Assembly: GCA_964554535.1 (NCBI GenBank)
Contig: CAZKPB010000020.1
Location: 1 to 36,860, forward strand
Reading direction: 5' to 3'
Length of the DNA stretch: 36,860 nt
Source: DMER64 sp964554535
GTDB lineage: Bacteria; Bacteroidota; Bacteroidia; Bacteroidales; UBA932
A model generated the notes under the pieces. The model did no database searches, was not told the DNA's origin, and was given only the letters and a program-made list of their open reading frames with translations. Position numbers and translations under genes: made by a program. Positions 22,970 through 32,280 of the stretch are shown one piece after another (position 1 is the stretch's first letter; the number at the start of each line of letters is the position of its first letter).

Positions 22970-24964
22970 TTACTCGCTCACGCAGTATTTCTTGATTACG
23001 CTGTAGGCGTCCTGGATTCCCAGTTCACCGGCCGTAGAGACATCCATACATCCCTTCTCCTTTTCTTTGAGATAGATTTGGATGAGGCCTCTGTTGTAAT
23101 AAGCCTCGGCAAGATAGGGATACAGTTCAATGGCTTTGGAATACTGGACTATTGATTCAGGCATCCGGTTTGACAGGCAGTACAGATTCCCCAGATTGTA
23201 ATATACATAGGCAAAATCGGGTGCCAGAGAAGCGGCCTTCTGCAGGTCGTCAATGGCGCCTGAATAATCGTATTCACGGCGGCCTTGTTCCTGCACGCGT
23301 GCCCGTGTGGCCCCGGCATCATCCAAAGTCAGCATCTGTATATTGTTGTCCATAGAAGAAATAAAGTCAATCATCTCGCTCTGCAGCGCTGCGCGGTTCA
23401 CGTAATAGAACACGTTGTCCGGTTTTTTTTCAATGGCCTTGTTGTACGACGCCAGCGAGGCGTTGAATTGTTTATTCTGAAAATCAAGAATGCCCTGCTC
23501 AAAGCATAAATCGGCATTTTGCGGGTCTCTTTCCAGTAGTCCGTCCACCTGCCCTTTTTGCAGACTGAGAGCCTCTTCGCTAAGGGCGGGAGCCTCGGCA
23601 AGCAAACTCAGGGTAATGTGCTGTTGACCCAGGAAATGCTCCAGGCGGTCATAGAAGTAGCGACGTTCAATGGCAAGTTGGCTTTCTTTTTGGCCGGCCA
23701 GCAGCTTGAACATCGGTTTCAGGCGGATGTCCACGTCACGGTACTGGAGTAACTCGTTATTAAAGTCTTTTTTTGCAAAATCGGCATCCAGAGCCAGAAG
23801 ACGGTCAAATTTCTGGGTGGTGTCGGCAAAGGCGGAATAGGTGGTGTCACCCAACCGGGCATTATACTGGTTGACCTTTGTCTGGGCTATATTGTAGTCG
23901 GTACGGGCCGATGCGTAACGTCCCAGTTTGTTCTTGACGTACGAGCGGTTCATATAGGCATTGGCAAAGTCGGGATATAGGGAAATGGCCTTGTCGTAGT
24001 CGTTAAGCGCATCCTTGTAGCGTTCCATCTCTATGAACAAAGCGGCGCGGTTGTAAAAAGCCAACACGTTGTTGGGATTAATGGCTATCACCCGGTCGTA
24101 ATCTTCCAGAGCGTTGTTGTAGTCCCCTATCTGTGTGCGTACCAGGGCGCGGTTGTACAGGGTCAGGGCATTGCCCGGATCTTCTGCCAGCACTTGTTCA
24201 AAATCGTCCAGCGCCCCGTACAGGTCCTGCGAATTGAAGCGCACCAGGGCCCGATTGAAGTAGGCAAACGTATTGCGGTCATCCAGCGCCAGAGCCTGAT
24301 CCAGGTCTTGAAGGGCCTGTGCGTATTGTTCCTGCATGATGTAGACTCTGGCCCGGCGGACATAACCTTCCGGGTCAAATTTGTTCAGCAACACGGCCGT
24401 GTTGTAGTCGTTCAGGGCCTTGACGGTATCCTTGAGGTAGAGATAGCAGGCACCGCGGTTGAGGTAGGCCTCGGGAACCCGGGGCTCGTGCCGCAGAAAG
24501 CGGTTAAAATCCTCCTCGGCCAGGTTGAATTGCTGAGACAGCAGGTAGGTGACGCCCCTACTGAAGTATAAACCGTTGTAGCCGGGGCGCAGGTCGACCG
24601 CCTCTTTGAGGTCGTCCAGGGCCTGTGTGTACTGACCCAACTGGGAATAAGTAATGGCCCTGTAATGATAGGCCTGTGTATATATGGGATTGATGGTCAG
24701 CGCGCGGTCAAAATCCGCCTTGGCACCCAGGTAGTCGCCCAGATTGTATTTGCCTATGCCTCTGAAAAAATACGCCTCGTACAACTGAGGGTCCAAAAGT
24801 ATCAGGCGGTTGAAGTTTTCAATGGCCTGCTGGTACCTCCCGTCAATTATCAGTTGTTGCCCGCGATAGAAGAACTGCTGTTTATCATATTGGGCGTACG
24901 CCTTGCCGCCGGTCACAAGAGAGAAAAAAAGCAGCAAGCCGCAAAAGCATCTTTTAAGTGTCAT
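22970..24964 (-). CDS. Secreted tetratricopeptide-repeat protein
   Basis: The 664-residue protein has a signal peptide (MTLKRCFCGLLLFFSLVTGGKAYA, residues 1-25) and then a nearly continuous array of 34-residue TPR units. Characteristic cores are A-[YF]-x-N-R and D-[FY]-[DN]-x-[AV] (FYRGQQLI, YFFRGIGKYNLGDY, YFNRALVRF, FYNRAALFIEM, YMNRSYVKNKLG). I count about ten units to residue 370, a less regular stretch at about 370-470, and three or four more to the end (CFEQGILDF, YYNLGNLYC, YYNRGLIQIYL). TPR arrays act as protein-binding scaffolds; this one would work in the periplasm. Partner unknown. The ATG is supported by the signal peptide, and a TATCTTTG box at 24972-24979 would leave only a four-base leader. 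Confidence 0.88.
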   Translation of the reverse strand: MTLKRCFCGLLLFFSLVTGGKAYAQYDKQQFFYRGQQLIIDGRYQQAIENFNRLILLDPQLYEAYFFRGIGKYNLGDYLGAKADFDRALTINPIYTQAYHYRAITYSQLGQYTQALDDLKEAVDLRPGYNGLYFSRGVTYLLSQQFNLAEEDFNRFLRHEPRVPEAYLNRGACYLYLKDTVKALNDYNTAVLLNKFDPEGYVRRARVYIMQEQYAQALQDLDQALALDDRNTFAYFNRALVRFNSQDLYGALDDFEQVLAEDPGNALTLYNRALVRTQIGDYNNALEDYDRVIAINPNNVLAFYNRAALFIEMERYKDALNDYDKAISLYPDFANAYMNRSYVKNKLGRYASARTDYNIAQTKVNQYNARLGDTTYSAFADTTQKFDRLLALDADFAKKDFNNELLQYRDVDIRLKPMFKLLAGQKESQLAIERRYFYDRLEHFLGQQHITLSLLAEAPALSEEALSLQKGQVDGLLERDPQNADLCFEQGILDFQNKQFNASLASYNKAIEKKPDNVFYYVNRAALQSEMIDFISSMDNNIQMLTLDDAGATRARVQEQGRREYDYSGAIDDLQKAASLAPDFAYVYYNLGNLYCLSNRMPESIVQYSKAIELYPYLAEAYYNRGLIQIYLKEKEKGCMDVSTAGELGIQDAYSVIKKYCVSE

Positions 24965-24971
24965 AAGGCAA

Positions 24972-25001
24972 CAAAGATATTACAAATAATTCTTTACTTT
25001 G
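24972..25001. promoter_or_regulatory. Divergent -7 boxes for the TPR and M28 genes
   Basis: TATCTTTG on the minus strand (24972-24979) is an exact TAnnTTTG match toward the TPR gene. TTACTTTG on the plus strand (24994-25001) has one mismatch and would give a 15-base leader for the M28 gene. Confidence 0.45.
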
Positions 25002-25019
25002 TGGACAAAATCAAAAAAT

Positions 25020-26045
25020 ATGCCGTGCCCGCCGTCTTTCCTGCGCTTCCGTTTACTTTTCCTATTAGTCTGCATGTTGCCGGGATGTTTTCCCCTGACC
25101 GCCCAACCGGTGCATCCGGAAGACTACGCCGGACTCATTACGCGCGATTCCCTGGCCGCCCCTATTGAATTTCTGGCTGACTCGGCACGTACCGGACGGG
25201 AAACAGGCACTCCGGGCGGGGCGGATGCCGCCAGGTACATTGCCGCCCGGTTTGAGCAGTACGGCCTGCGCCCCTTGGGCTCACCCAATCCGCTCAAGCG
25301 CAGTACCACCTACCTGCAACCCTTCTATTGCACCACTCGCCAGCAGGGCAAAAACGTGATAGGTCTCCTTCCCGCGACCGACCCGGCCTGCCGCGACTAT
25401 ATCATTCTCTCGGCCCATTATGACCATTTGGGCACGCTCAAAGGCGTTTTGTATCCGGGGGCGGACTGCAATGCATCGGGCGTCTCGGTGCTGCTGAATA
25501 TTGCCCGCACCCTCTCGGCCATGAAGGCTGCCGGAGAAGGTCCCGACTGTCATTATATTTTTGTCTGTTATGACGCCAAGGAATATTCCATGACCGGAGC
25601 CCAACTGTTTTCCATTGCCCTGGCCGTGCCCGCCAACCAAATAAAGGCCAATGTCAATCTGGACCAAATAGGCACCGTCCTGGAGCCGCCCGGGAAATCC
25701 AAAGCATACGCTCTGGTGCTGGGTTCGGAAAAACTGCCGGAATCCGTAACACAGGCCTTTGTAAACTGCAATGCGTTCTACAACACCCAACTGGAATTGG
25801 ATTTTACTTTCTATAACAGTCCGGCCTTTGCCCAAGTCTATTTTGAAATGACGGAACAGTCTTTTCTGGACAAATTGGGCGTTCCCTCCGTACTGGTCAC
25901 ATCGGGAGTGCATGACCACACCTACAAACCCACCGATACCCCGGCCCTGATAGATTACCCTGTACTGGAACAGCGGGCCCGCTGGCTGTTTTTCACGCTT
26001 TGGGACTTGGGTGCACAAGATCTTACCAAACCACATTCAATATGA
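25020..26045 (+). CDS. M28-family peptidase-like lipoprotein with altered catalytic residue
   Basis: The 341-residue protein has a lipoprotein-type signal (LLFLLVCMLPGC, Cys23). The M28 fold is clear: SAHYDHLG with His133 and Asp135, GADCNASG with bridging Asp149, NLDQIG with Asp215, and HDHTYKPTDT with the last zinc His near 298-300. In the usual GEE motif the sequence is DAKEYSMTGA: the zinc-binding Glu188 is kept, but the position of the catalytic base is Lys187. Activity as an aminopeptidase is therefore doubtful; it could bind peptide or act by another mechanism. I recall AKE variants in other Bacteroidetes M28 proteins. The TGA overlaps the ATG of the esterase gene by four bases, so the pair is an operon. 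Confidence 0.85.
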   Translation: MPCPPSFLRFRLLFLLVCMLPGCFPLTAQPVHPEDYAGLITRDSLAAPIEFLADSARTGRETGTPGGADAARYIAARFEQYGLRPLGSPNPLKRSTTYLQPFYCTTRQQGKNVIGLLPATDPACRDYIILSAHYDHLGTLKGVLYPGADCNASGVSVLLNIARTLSAMKAAGEGPDCHYIFVCYDAKEYSMTGAQLFSIALAVPANQIKANVNLDQIGTVLEPPGKSKAYALVLGSEKLPESVTQAFVNCNAFYNTQLELDFTFYNSPAFAQVYFEMTEQSFLDKLGVPSVLVTSGVHDHTYKPTDTPALIDYPVLEQRARWLFFTLWDLGAQDLTKPHSI

Positions 26046-27226
26046 AAAAAATTATTTTAACCTTGTCCGCAATCCTGAGTGTATGCGGAATGTATGCCCA
26101 GCAGTCGCTCTGGGGCAGCCAGCAGATTGTTTCACCCCAAATCAACGAGGACCATTCCGTGACCTTCCGTTACACGGCACCAAAAGCCGTAAAAGTTCAA
26201 ATCACAGGTGATTTTCTGCCTGCACAGAAGATGCAAACCGCCCGCGGAACGTTTGAAACGGCCGGTGTGGCGGATCTGGTGGAAAAAGAAAACGGGGTAT
26301 GGGAATTCACCAGCCAACCCCTGGAAAGCGAACTGTACAACTATTCCTTTATCATTGATGGACTTTCCGGATTGAAAGACCCCAACAACGCCTACGTACA
26401 ACGTGACGTGGCCTCGGTTACCAATTACTTTATCATTGACGGTCCCAAGGGTGACCTGTACAAAGCACAGGACGTGCCTCACGGCACCATATCGCGTGTA
26501 TGGTACGATTCTCCCTCCCTGAAAATGAAACGCCGTATGGTGGTATACACCCCCGCAGGGTATGAAGATTCCAAGGAAAAATATCCGGTACTGTACCTGC
26601 TGCACGGTATGGGAGGAGACGAAGAATCCTGGTTGTGCACCGGTCGCGCGGCCCAGATTATTGACAATCTGGTGGCTCAGGGTAAATGCAAACCCATGAT
26701 TATAATTATGCCCAACGGAGACAGCCGCAATCAGGCCGCCCCCGGAGAAGATTCCAAAGGGCTGTACAAACCGTTTAACAGCGGTTCCATGGACGGCACT
26801 TACGAACCGACGTTCAAAGACGTGATCACCTATGTAGATTCACATTACAGAACCATTAAAAAAGCCTCTTCACGCGCCATCTGCGGGCTTTCCATGGGCG
26901 GTTTCCATTCAATGTACATATCGGCCAATATGCCCAACACGTTTGAATATGTAGGTTTGTTCTCGGCCGCCATTTTGCCCAACAATGCCGAGGCCGAATC
27001 CTACAAGGACCTTGACAAAAAACTGGCTGCCCAGTTTGCCAACCCGCTCAAACTTTATTATATAGCCATTGGAAATTCGGATTTCCTGTATGAAAACAAC
27101 AAGAACTACCGCGCCACACTGGACCAGCAGAGCTATCCCTACAAATATGTAGAAACCGACGGCGGTCATATTTGGCGTAACTGGCGTATCTATCTGACAG
27201 AATTTGCCGGACTGATTTTCAAATAG
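26042..27226 (+). CDS. Secreted CE1-type esterase with N-terminal CBM48-like domain
   Basis: The 394-residue protein has a signal peptide of about 19 residues (MKKIILTLSAILSVCGMYA). Residues about 30-135 form a beta-sandwich of the CBM48/E-set type (VTFRYTAPKAVKVQITGDF, NYSFIIDGL, DPNNAYVQRD). The esterase D-like domain follows. VLYLLHGMGGDEESW holds the oxyanion region, the nucleophile is Ser284 in GLSMGG, and Asp347 (IGNSDFLY) and His376 (GGHIWRNW) complete the triad. Such enzymes remove feruloyl or acetyl groups from plant xylan, and the two-domain layout is common in gut Bacteroidetes. No polysaccharide-utilization susC/D pair is nearby, so the substrate is open. The ATG overlaps the M28 stop. 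Confidence 0.9.
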   Translation: MKKIILTLSAILSVCGMYAQQSLWGSQQIVSPQINEDHSVTFRYTAPKAVKVQITGDFLPAQKMQTARGTFETAGVADLVEKENGVWEFTSQPLESELYNYSFIIDGLSGLKDPNNAYVQRDVASVTNYFIIDGPKGDLYKAQDVPHGTISRVWYDSPSLKMKRRMVVYTPAGYEDSKEKYPVLYLLHGMGGDEESWLCTGRAAQIIDNLVAQGKCKPMIIIMPNGDSRNQAAPGEDSKGLYKPFNSGSMDGTYEPTFKDVITYVDSHYRTIKKASSRAICGLSMGGFHSMYISANMPNTFEYVGLFSAAILPNNAEAESYKDLDKKLAAQFANPLKLYYIAIGNSDFLYENNKNYRATLDQQSYPYKYVETDGGHIWRNWRIYLTEFAGLIFK

Positions 27227-27241
27227 GAAAAAAGGAGCCTG

Positions 27242-28012
27242 TCAGCGCTCAAAATGTTTCTTGCCTCCCAGGCGCACCAGGTCGTAAGATACCGTGAGAC
27301 TGCCGCGCAAGTGCTTCATTTTGTAGTCAAAGAAATCACTGCCGCTGATAAAGATGTCCTTAAAGCCGCACAATAAGTGCAGCCCCAGACTGATGCGGGG
27401 AAACAGTTGCGCCTCGTATCCGGCAAGCAGACCGACATCCCACGTATCCAAAGTGGAAGTGAAATCCATCACCATTGGACTGGTAAGAGGCGAATCCATC
27501 CGATTCGCCTCTCCTCCAATGAAACCCTTGCGGGCATTGGTCACAAACTCACTCTTGAAGTTATAGGCGCCGTACGCCCCCAACAGTATCCCGTATTGCC
27601 GGCGGCTACCCATCATATATTTGACGTACAAGGGAAGTTCAAGCATTGTGAAGCGCATACATATATCCGAGGTGCCGGTGAAAAACTGTACCATATTTTC
27701 TCCCTTGAATTTCTGGTTGGTCACCCGGGCATCCGCATCCATGGCAATGGTCTTGTAACTCAACTCGGCCCCTATATTCCACTTTCTGCGCAAATTCATA
27801 TACATCCGGGCCCCGAGGCTCACGCTGATCTTGGGGTACGGATTAAACGAGCCTCCCACCGCATTGAACGGAATGGGGACCGCCCCGCCTATGTCCGTAC
27901 CAATCACGGGAGCAATACAAAAAGTGCTGTAAGAAGGCATTTCTTTTTTCTGGGCGTACACAAGTAACGGCAGAAAAACCGCCAGTAATAAACAAAATAG
28001 GGCCTTTTTCAT
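27242..28012 (-). CDS. Outer-membrane beta-barrel protein, PorT-like
   Basis: The 256-residue protein has a signal peptide (MKKALFCLLLAVFLPLLVYA, 1-20) and alternating hydrophobic/polar strands throughout: KISVSLGARMYMNL, WNIGAELSYKTIAM, LELPLYVKYMMG, YGILLGAYGAYNF, WDVGLLAGYEAQLF and ISLGLHLLCGF. This fits an eight-stranded PorT/OmpA-like barrel (outer membrane beta-barrel domain 2). The function of such barrels is mostly unknown; PorT itself belongs to type IX secretion, but this size class is widespread and I do not claim that role. It is divergent from cstA. A TACCTTAG box (28017-28024) would place the transcript start one base before the ATG. It converges on the esterase gene, 15 bases away. 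Confidence 0.82.
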   Translation of the reverse strand: MKKALFCLLLAVFLPLLVYAQKKEMPSYSTFCIAPVIGTDIGGAVPIPFNAVGGSFNPYPKISVSLGARMYMNLRRKWNIGAELSYKTIAMDADARVTNQKFKGENMVQFFTGTSDICMRFTMLELPLYVKYMMGSRRQYGILLGAYGAYNFKSEFVTNARKGFIGGEANRMDSPLTSPMVMDFTSTLDTWDVGLLAGYEAQLFPRISLGLHLLCGFKDIFISGSDFFDYKMKHLRGSLTVSYDLVRLGGKKHFER

Positions 28013-28016
28013 CCTG

Positions 28017-28041
28017 CTAAGGTAGAAAAAATTTACCTTTG
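28017..28041. promoter_or_regulatory. Divergent -7 boxes for the PorT-like gene and cstA
   Basis: TACCTTAG on the minus strand (28017-28024, one mismatch) and TACCTTTG on the plus strand (28034-28041, exact match to TAnnTTTG). The predicted leaders are about 1 base for the barrel gene and 18 bases for cstA. Confidence 0.45.
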
Positions 28042-28062
28042 CAACTTACAAAAGGCAGTAGC

Positions 28063-29523
28063 ATGTATAGTTTTATTATTTCCCTCGTGGCTTTGACAGC
28101 CGGTTATCTGATTTACGGAAAAGTAACGGAGCGTCTCTTCAAGATTGACCCTCAACGCACCCCGCCCGCCATCAGGCTGCAGGACGGTGTGGACTACGTA
28201 CCTATGAAGCCTTGGCGCATCTTTTTGATACAGTTTCTCAACATTGCCGGCCTGGGGCCTATTTTTGGAGCCATTATGGGAGCCAAATTCGGCCCTTCCT
28301 CGTTTTTGTGGATAGTGTTTGGCTGTATCTTTGGCGGAGCGGTCCACGACTACCTCTCCGGGATGATATCCCTGCGGCACGACGGAGAAAGCCTTCCGGA
28401 AATCCACGGCCGTTATTTGGGCAACGGCGTAAAACAGACCATGAGGGCTTTTTCAGTTATTCTTATGGTAATGGTGGGTGCCGTGTTTGTTTCCGGCCCG
28501 GCCGCCCTTTTGGCCAGCCTCACCCCTACCGCGCTCAACTATACTTTCTGGATTGTATTGATTTTTCTGTATTACATTGTGGCCACACTGGTTCCCATTG
28601 ACAAAATCATCGGCCGCATATACCCCGTGTTCGGATTCTGCATGCTCTTTATGGCCGTAGGCATTCTGGTGGCAATGCTGGTCAAACAGGTACCCATTCC
28701 CGAGTTTTGGGACGGCCTGCAGAACCGCATGCCCGACAAACAGGCCAACCCCATATTCCCCATGATGTTCATCTCCATTGCCTGCGGTGCGGTGTCGGGA
28801 TTTCACGCCACACAATCACCCCTTATGGCGCGCTGTATGACCCACGAGAAACAGGGACGCACCATTTTCTTTGGCGCTATGATTATGGAAGGCGTCATTG
28901 CCCTCATCTGGGCCGCAGCCGCCTCATACTTCTTCTTTGACAACGCCTTAGGGAAAGAAATGCTGGCCTCGGGAGACACCAATGCCTCCCTTGTGGTGAA
29001 CCGCCTGTGCCGTGACTGGCTGGGACCAGTGGGAGCCGTGCTGGCCATTCTGGGCGTGGTGGCCGCCCCCATTACGTCGGGCGATACGGCCTTCCGCAGT
29101 GCCCGGCTTATAGTGGGAGACTTTTTGCACTACAACCAGAAGCCCGTCAAAAACCGTCTGTTGGTGGCCATACCGCTGTTTACCGCCGGACTGGGGATTC
29201 TGCTCTACAGTATGCACGACGCTCAGGGTTTTGACAAAATCTGGCGTTATTTTGCCTGGGCCAACCAGACGCTGGCCGCCGTCACGTTCTGGGCACTGAG
29301 TGTGTACCTGGCCAAGGAACGCAGTGCCTATGTCATCACACTTGTTCCCGCCCTGTTCATGACCATGGTGGTAATGTCGTTTATTCTGATTATGCCCAAT
29401 ATAGGCTTTGGATTACCCGCGCTGTGGGCCTACGGGCTCAGCGGGGCCGTAACGCTGGGGTTGCTGGTGTTATTCTACGTGCGCAAGCGGGATTTTTGCA
29501 GCCAGGGCGCAGCCGGTAGGTAA
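28063..29523 (+). CDS. cstA: Carbon starvation protein A (CstA) transporter
   Basis: This 486-residue inner-membrane protein is of the CstA family, known to import pyruvate or peptides. Diagnostic stretches are GLGPIFGAIMGAKFGP, VHDYLSGMISLRHDGESLPE, SGFHATQSPLMARC and ITSGDTAFRSAR. There are about a dozen hydrophobic helices. It is the shorter CstA form (E. coli CstA is about 700 residues), usual for Bacteroidetes. The ATG at 28063 follows a good -7 box with an 18-base leader; a frame extension upstream runs through the promoter. Its last 54 bases overlap the 3' end of uvrA on the other strand. Pyruvate or peptide uptake under carbon limitation is likely by family. Confidence 0.93.
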   Translation: MYSFIISLVALTAGYLIYGKVTERLFKIDPQRTPPAIRLQDGVDYVPMKPWRIFLIQFLNIAGLGPIFGAIMGAKFGPSSFLWIVFGCIFGGAVHDYLSGMISLRHDGESLPEIHGRYLGNGVKQTMRAFSVILMVMVGAVFVSGPAALLASLTPTALNYTFWIVLIFLYYIVATLVPIDKIIGRIYPVFGFCMLFMAVGILVAMLVKQVPIPEFWDGLQNRMPDKQANPIFPMMFISIACGAVSGFHATQSPLMARCMTHEKQGRTIFFGAMIMEGVIALIWAAAASYFFFDNALGKEMLASGDTNASLVVNRLCRDWLGPVGAVLAILGVVAAPITSGDTAFRSARLIVGDFLHYNQKPVKNRLLVAIPLFTAGLGILLYSMHDAQGFDKIWRYFAWANQTLAAVTFWALSVYLAKERSAYVITLVPALFMTMVVMSFILIMPNIGFGLPALWAYGLSGAVTLGLLVLFYVRKRDFCSQGAAGR

Positions 29524-32277
29524 GTCGGTCCGTTGGGCCAGTGCTTCCGGAGTGCCGGTAAAACATACCTGTCCGCCGTTGACTCCGGCATCGGGTCCCA
29601 TATCTATGACCCAGTCCGCACACTTCACCACGTCCATGTTGTGTTCCACCACAATGACGGTGTGGCCGCGCGCTATAAGCGCCTCAAAAGACTTAAGCAG
29701 TTTGGAGATATCAAATATGTGCAGGCCGGTGGTAGGCTCGTCAAATATGAACAACCGGGGTTCCTGAGCGTTTTCCTTGGCCAGGAAATAAGCCAGTTTC
29801 ACCCTCTGACTTTCCCCACCGCTGAGGCTGCTGCTGTTTTGTCCCAATTTGATGTAGGAAAGCCCCACTTCCTGCAGGGGCTGCAGGCGGTCGGCAATGC
29901 GCCTGGCCAGCGGGTCCTTACGGTCCTCGCTGAAAAACGCAATAGCTTGTTCTACTGTCATTTCCAACACATCACCTATATTTTTGCCACGGTAGCGCAC
30001 TTCAAGGACATCGCTTTGGAAACGTTTGCCTCCGCAGGCCTCGCAGGTAAGCACCACATCGGCCATAAACTGCATTTCCACCCGTACAATGCCTTCTCCC
30101 TGACATTCGGGACAGCGGCCGCCGTCAATGTTGAACGAAAAATGCGAGTGGCCGTAGCCGTTCATCCGGGCGTAGGGTTGCTCGGAATACAGGCGGCGGA
30201 TATCGTCATACGCCTTGATATACGTCACCGGATTGGAACGGGACGATTTCCCGATAGGGTTCTGGTCAATCATTTCCACGGCCACAATGCGGTGCGTGTC
30301 GCCTCCCAGCGTACGGAAGGTCCCCGGCTTGGGCACGCTGCCCTGGTTGTATTCGCGGCACAGGGCGTTGTAGAGGATATCACGCACCAGCGAAGACTTG
30401 CCCGAACCGCTTACCCCGGTAACCGCCGTATATACCTGCAACGGAAATTTCACGTCCACGTTGCGAAGGTTGTTGTGAGTGGCGCCTTCTATGGAAATAT
30501 ACGAATTCCAGTGATGACGCGTGGCAGGCACCGGTATGACGTCGGGATTGGTGAGAAATTGCAGGGTACGGCTCCGGCCGCAGTCAATGGAGGCGTGTGC
30601 CGCCGGAGGCGGTCCCACATAGGTCAGCTCTCCGCCAAAATTACCGGCCAGCGGCCCTATGTCAATGATGCAGTCGGCAGCCCTCATAATTTCTTCGTCG
30701 TGTTCCACCACCAGCACCGTATTGCCTATATCGCGCAGGGCTTTGAGTGTTTCCAGCAGACGCCTCGTGTCGCGCGGATGCAGTCCTATGCTGGGTTCGT
30801 CCAGAATATACAGACTGCCCACCAATGAGCTTCCCAGTGAACTTACCAGATTCACCCGCTGGCTTTCCCCGCCGCTGAGGGAATTGGACTTGCGGTTAAG
30901 CGTCAGATAACCCAGCCCCACGTTCTGTAGAAAATGCAGGCGGTTGCTTATCTCGGTGACGGTGCGTCCAATAATCTGCTGTTCCCTGGGCGTCCATTCT
31001 ATGGCGTCAAAGAACGCAGACAGTTCATCCACGCTCATATCCAGCAATTGGTCAATACGCTTGTGCTGAATCTTCACGTACGAGGCCTCCTTGCGCAACC
31101 GGCTCCCCTCGCATTCGGGACACAGCGTTTTGCCTGTGTACCGGCTTATGAGCACCTTGTTCTGTATCTTGTATTTTTCTTTTTCCAGTTTGTGAAAAAA
31201 GGCAAAAATGCCCGTGACCGAACCCGTACTGTCCCATAATATGCTTTTCTCTTGAGTAGTCAGGTCCTTGTAGGCTCTGTGTATGGGAAAACCTTTGGCG
31301 GCGGCGGCTTCTATAAAGCGGTCTTTATATTGGTGCATTACGTCTCCCTTCCAGCACAATACGGCGTCCTGATACACCGACAAATCTTTGTCCGGCACCA
31401 CCAGAGACTCGTCAATACCTGTCACCAGACCGTAGCCTCCGCATACCGGACAGGCACCCAGCGGGCTGTTGAAGCTGAAAAGGTATTCGTTGGGTTCCAT
31501 AAAACTGATTCCATCCGCCTCAAAACGGGTGGAAAACGCCTCACGTCCGGACTCTGTCTGTACGTACAACACGCCGTGCCCCATGGAAAAAGCCACCGAT
31601 ACCGCGTCCAGAATGCGGGCGCGGTTGTCGGGCGTATCCTCTGCCGTGAGACGACTTATCAGCAAGTTGATGTCCTTGTCGCGAAAAAAGTCCGCCTGTT
31701 GCAGCAGTTCCTGCGAGCGCACCGGACGGGTCCCGTCAAAAAACCGGGCGTAGCCCTCTTCTTGCAGACGCAGCACGGTTTCTATATGTGTATTGGGATT
31801 CTCCCAGCCAACGGGCGAAAGGATAATGGCATAGGCCTCCTGCGGCAAAGCCAGAATATAGTCCAACACATCGTTGGGATGGTGACAGGTCACTTCCTTG
31901 CCCGATACGGGAGAATACGTCCTCCCCACCCGGGCATAGAGCAAGCGCAGGTAATCGTAAATTTCCGTGGTGGTGCCCAGGGTGGAACGCGGATTGCGCG
32001 TGTTCACCCGCTGTTCAATGGCAATGGCCGGAGGAATCCCCGTAATGAAATCCACATCGGGCTTCTTGATGCGGCCCAGAAACTGGCGGGCATAGGCCGA
32101 CAGACTTTCCACAAAACGACGCTGCCCTTCTGCAAAAAGCGTATCAAAAGCCAGTGAGGATTTGCCCGAACCGCTTACCCCCGTAACCACCACCAGTTTG
32201 TCCCTGGGAATGGTTACCGATATATTCTTGAGATTGTTGACCCGGGCACCTTTAATTACAATAGCTTCCTCTTCCAT
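29470..32277 (-). CDS. uvrA: Excinuclease ABC subunit A (UvrA)
   Basis: The 935-residue ATPase dimer recognises helix-distorting DNA damage and loads UvrB. Two ABC modules are complete: Walker A GVSGSGKSSLAF at 33-44 and GVSGSGKSSLVRD in the second half, with signature sequences LSGGESQRVNL and LSGGESQRVKL. Zinc-binding Cys pairs are visible in CPVCGGYG, CPECEGSR and CPECQGEG/CEACGGKRF. Length is normal. It starts three bases after the stop of the RelA/SpoT gene, so it is the last gene of a uvrB, RSH, uvrA operon. Its 3' end overlaps cstA tail-to-tail by 54 bases. Confidence 0.97.
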   Translation of the reverse strand: MEEEAIVIKGARVNNLKNISVTIPRDKLVVVTGVSGSGKSSLAFDTLFAEGQRRFVESLSAYARQFLGRIKKPDVDFITGIPPAIAIEQRVNTRNPRSTLGTTTEIYDYLRLLYARVGRTYSPVSGKEVTCHHPNDVLDYILALPQEAYAIILSPVGWENPNTHIETVLRLQEEGYARFFDGTRPVRSQELLQQADFFRDKDINLLISRLTAEDTPDNRARILDAVSVAFSMGHGVLYVQTESGREAFSTRFEADGISFMEPNEYLFSFNSPLGACPVCGGYGLVTGIDESLVVPDKDLSVYQDAVLCWKGDVMHQYKDRFIEAAAAKGFPIHRAYKDLTTQEKSILWDSTGSVTGIFAFFHKLEKEKYKIQNKVLISRYTGKTLCPECEGSRLRKEASYVKIQHKRIDQLLDMSVDELSAFFDAIEWTPREQQIIGRTVTEISNRLHFLQNVGLGYLTLNRKSNSLSGGESQRVNLVSSLGSSLVGSLYILDEPSIGLHPRDTRRLLETLKALRDIGNTVLVVEHDEEIMRAADCIIDIGPLAGNFGGELTYVGPPPAAHASIDCGRSRTLQFLTNPDVIPVPATRHHWNSYISIEGATHNNLRNVDVKFPLQVYTAVTGVSGSGKSSLVRDILYNALCREYNQGSVPKPGTFRTLGGDTHRIVAVEMIDQNPIGKSSRSNPVTYIKAYDDIRRLYSEQPYARMNGYGHSHFSFNIDGGRCPECQGEGIVRVEMQFMADVVLTCEACGGKRFQSDVLEVRYRGKNIGDVLEMTVEQAIAFFSEDRKDPLARRIADRLQPLQEVGLSYIKLGQNSSSLSGGESQRVKLAYFLAKENAQEPRLFIFDEPTTGLHIFDISKLLKSFEALIARGHTVIVVEHNMDVVKCADWVIDMGPDAGVNGGQVCFTGTPEALAQRTDLPTGCALAAKIPLAHVE

Positions 32278-32280
32278 AAT

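Noticed and set aside
29533..30828. Long plus-strand open frame (431 codons) opposite uvrA, and similar long frames at 5254-6321 and 7112-8149
   Set aside because: They lie antisense to genes with clear family motifs; the translations have no recognisable motifs and are rich in His, Gly and Val as expected from shadow frames.
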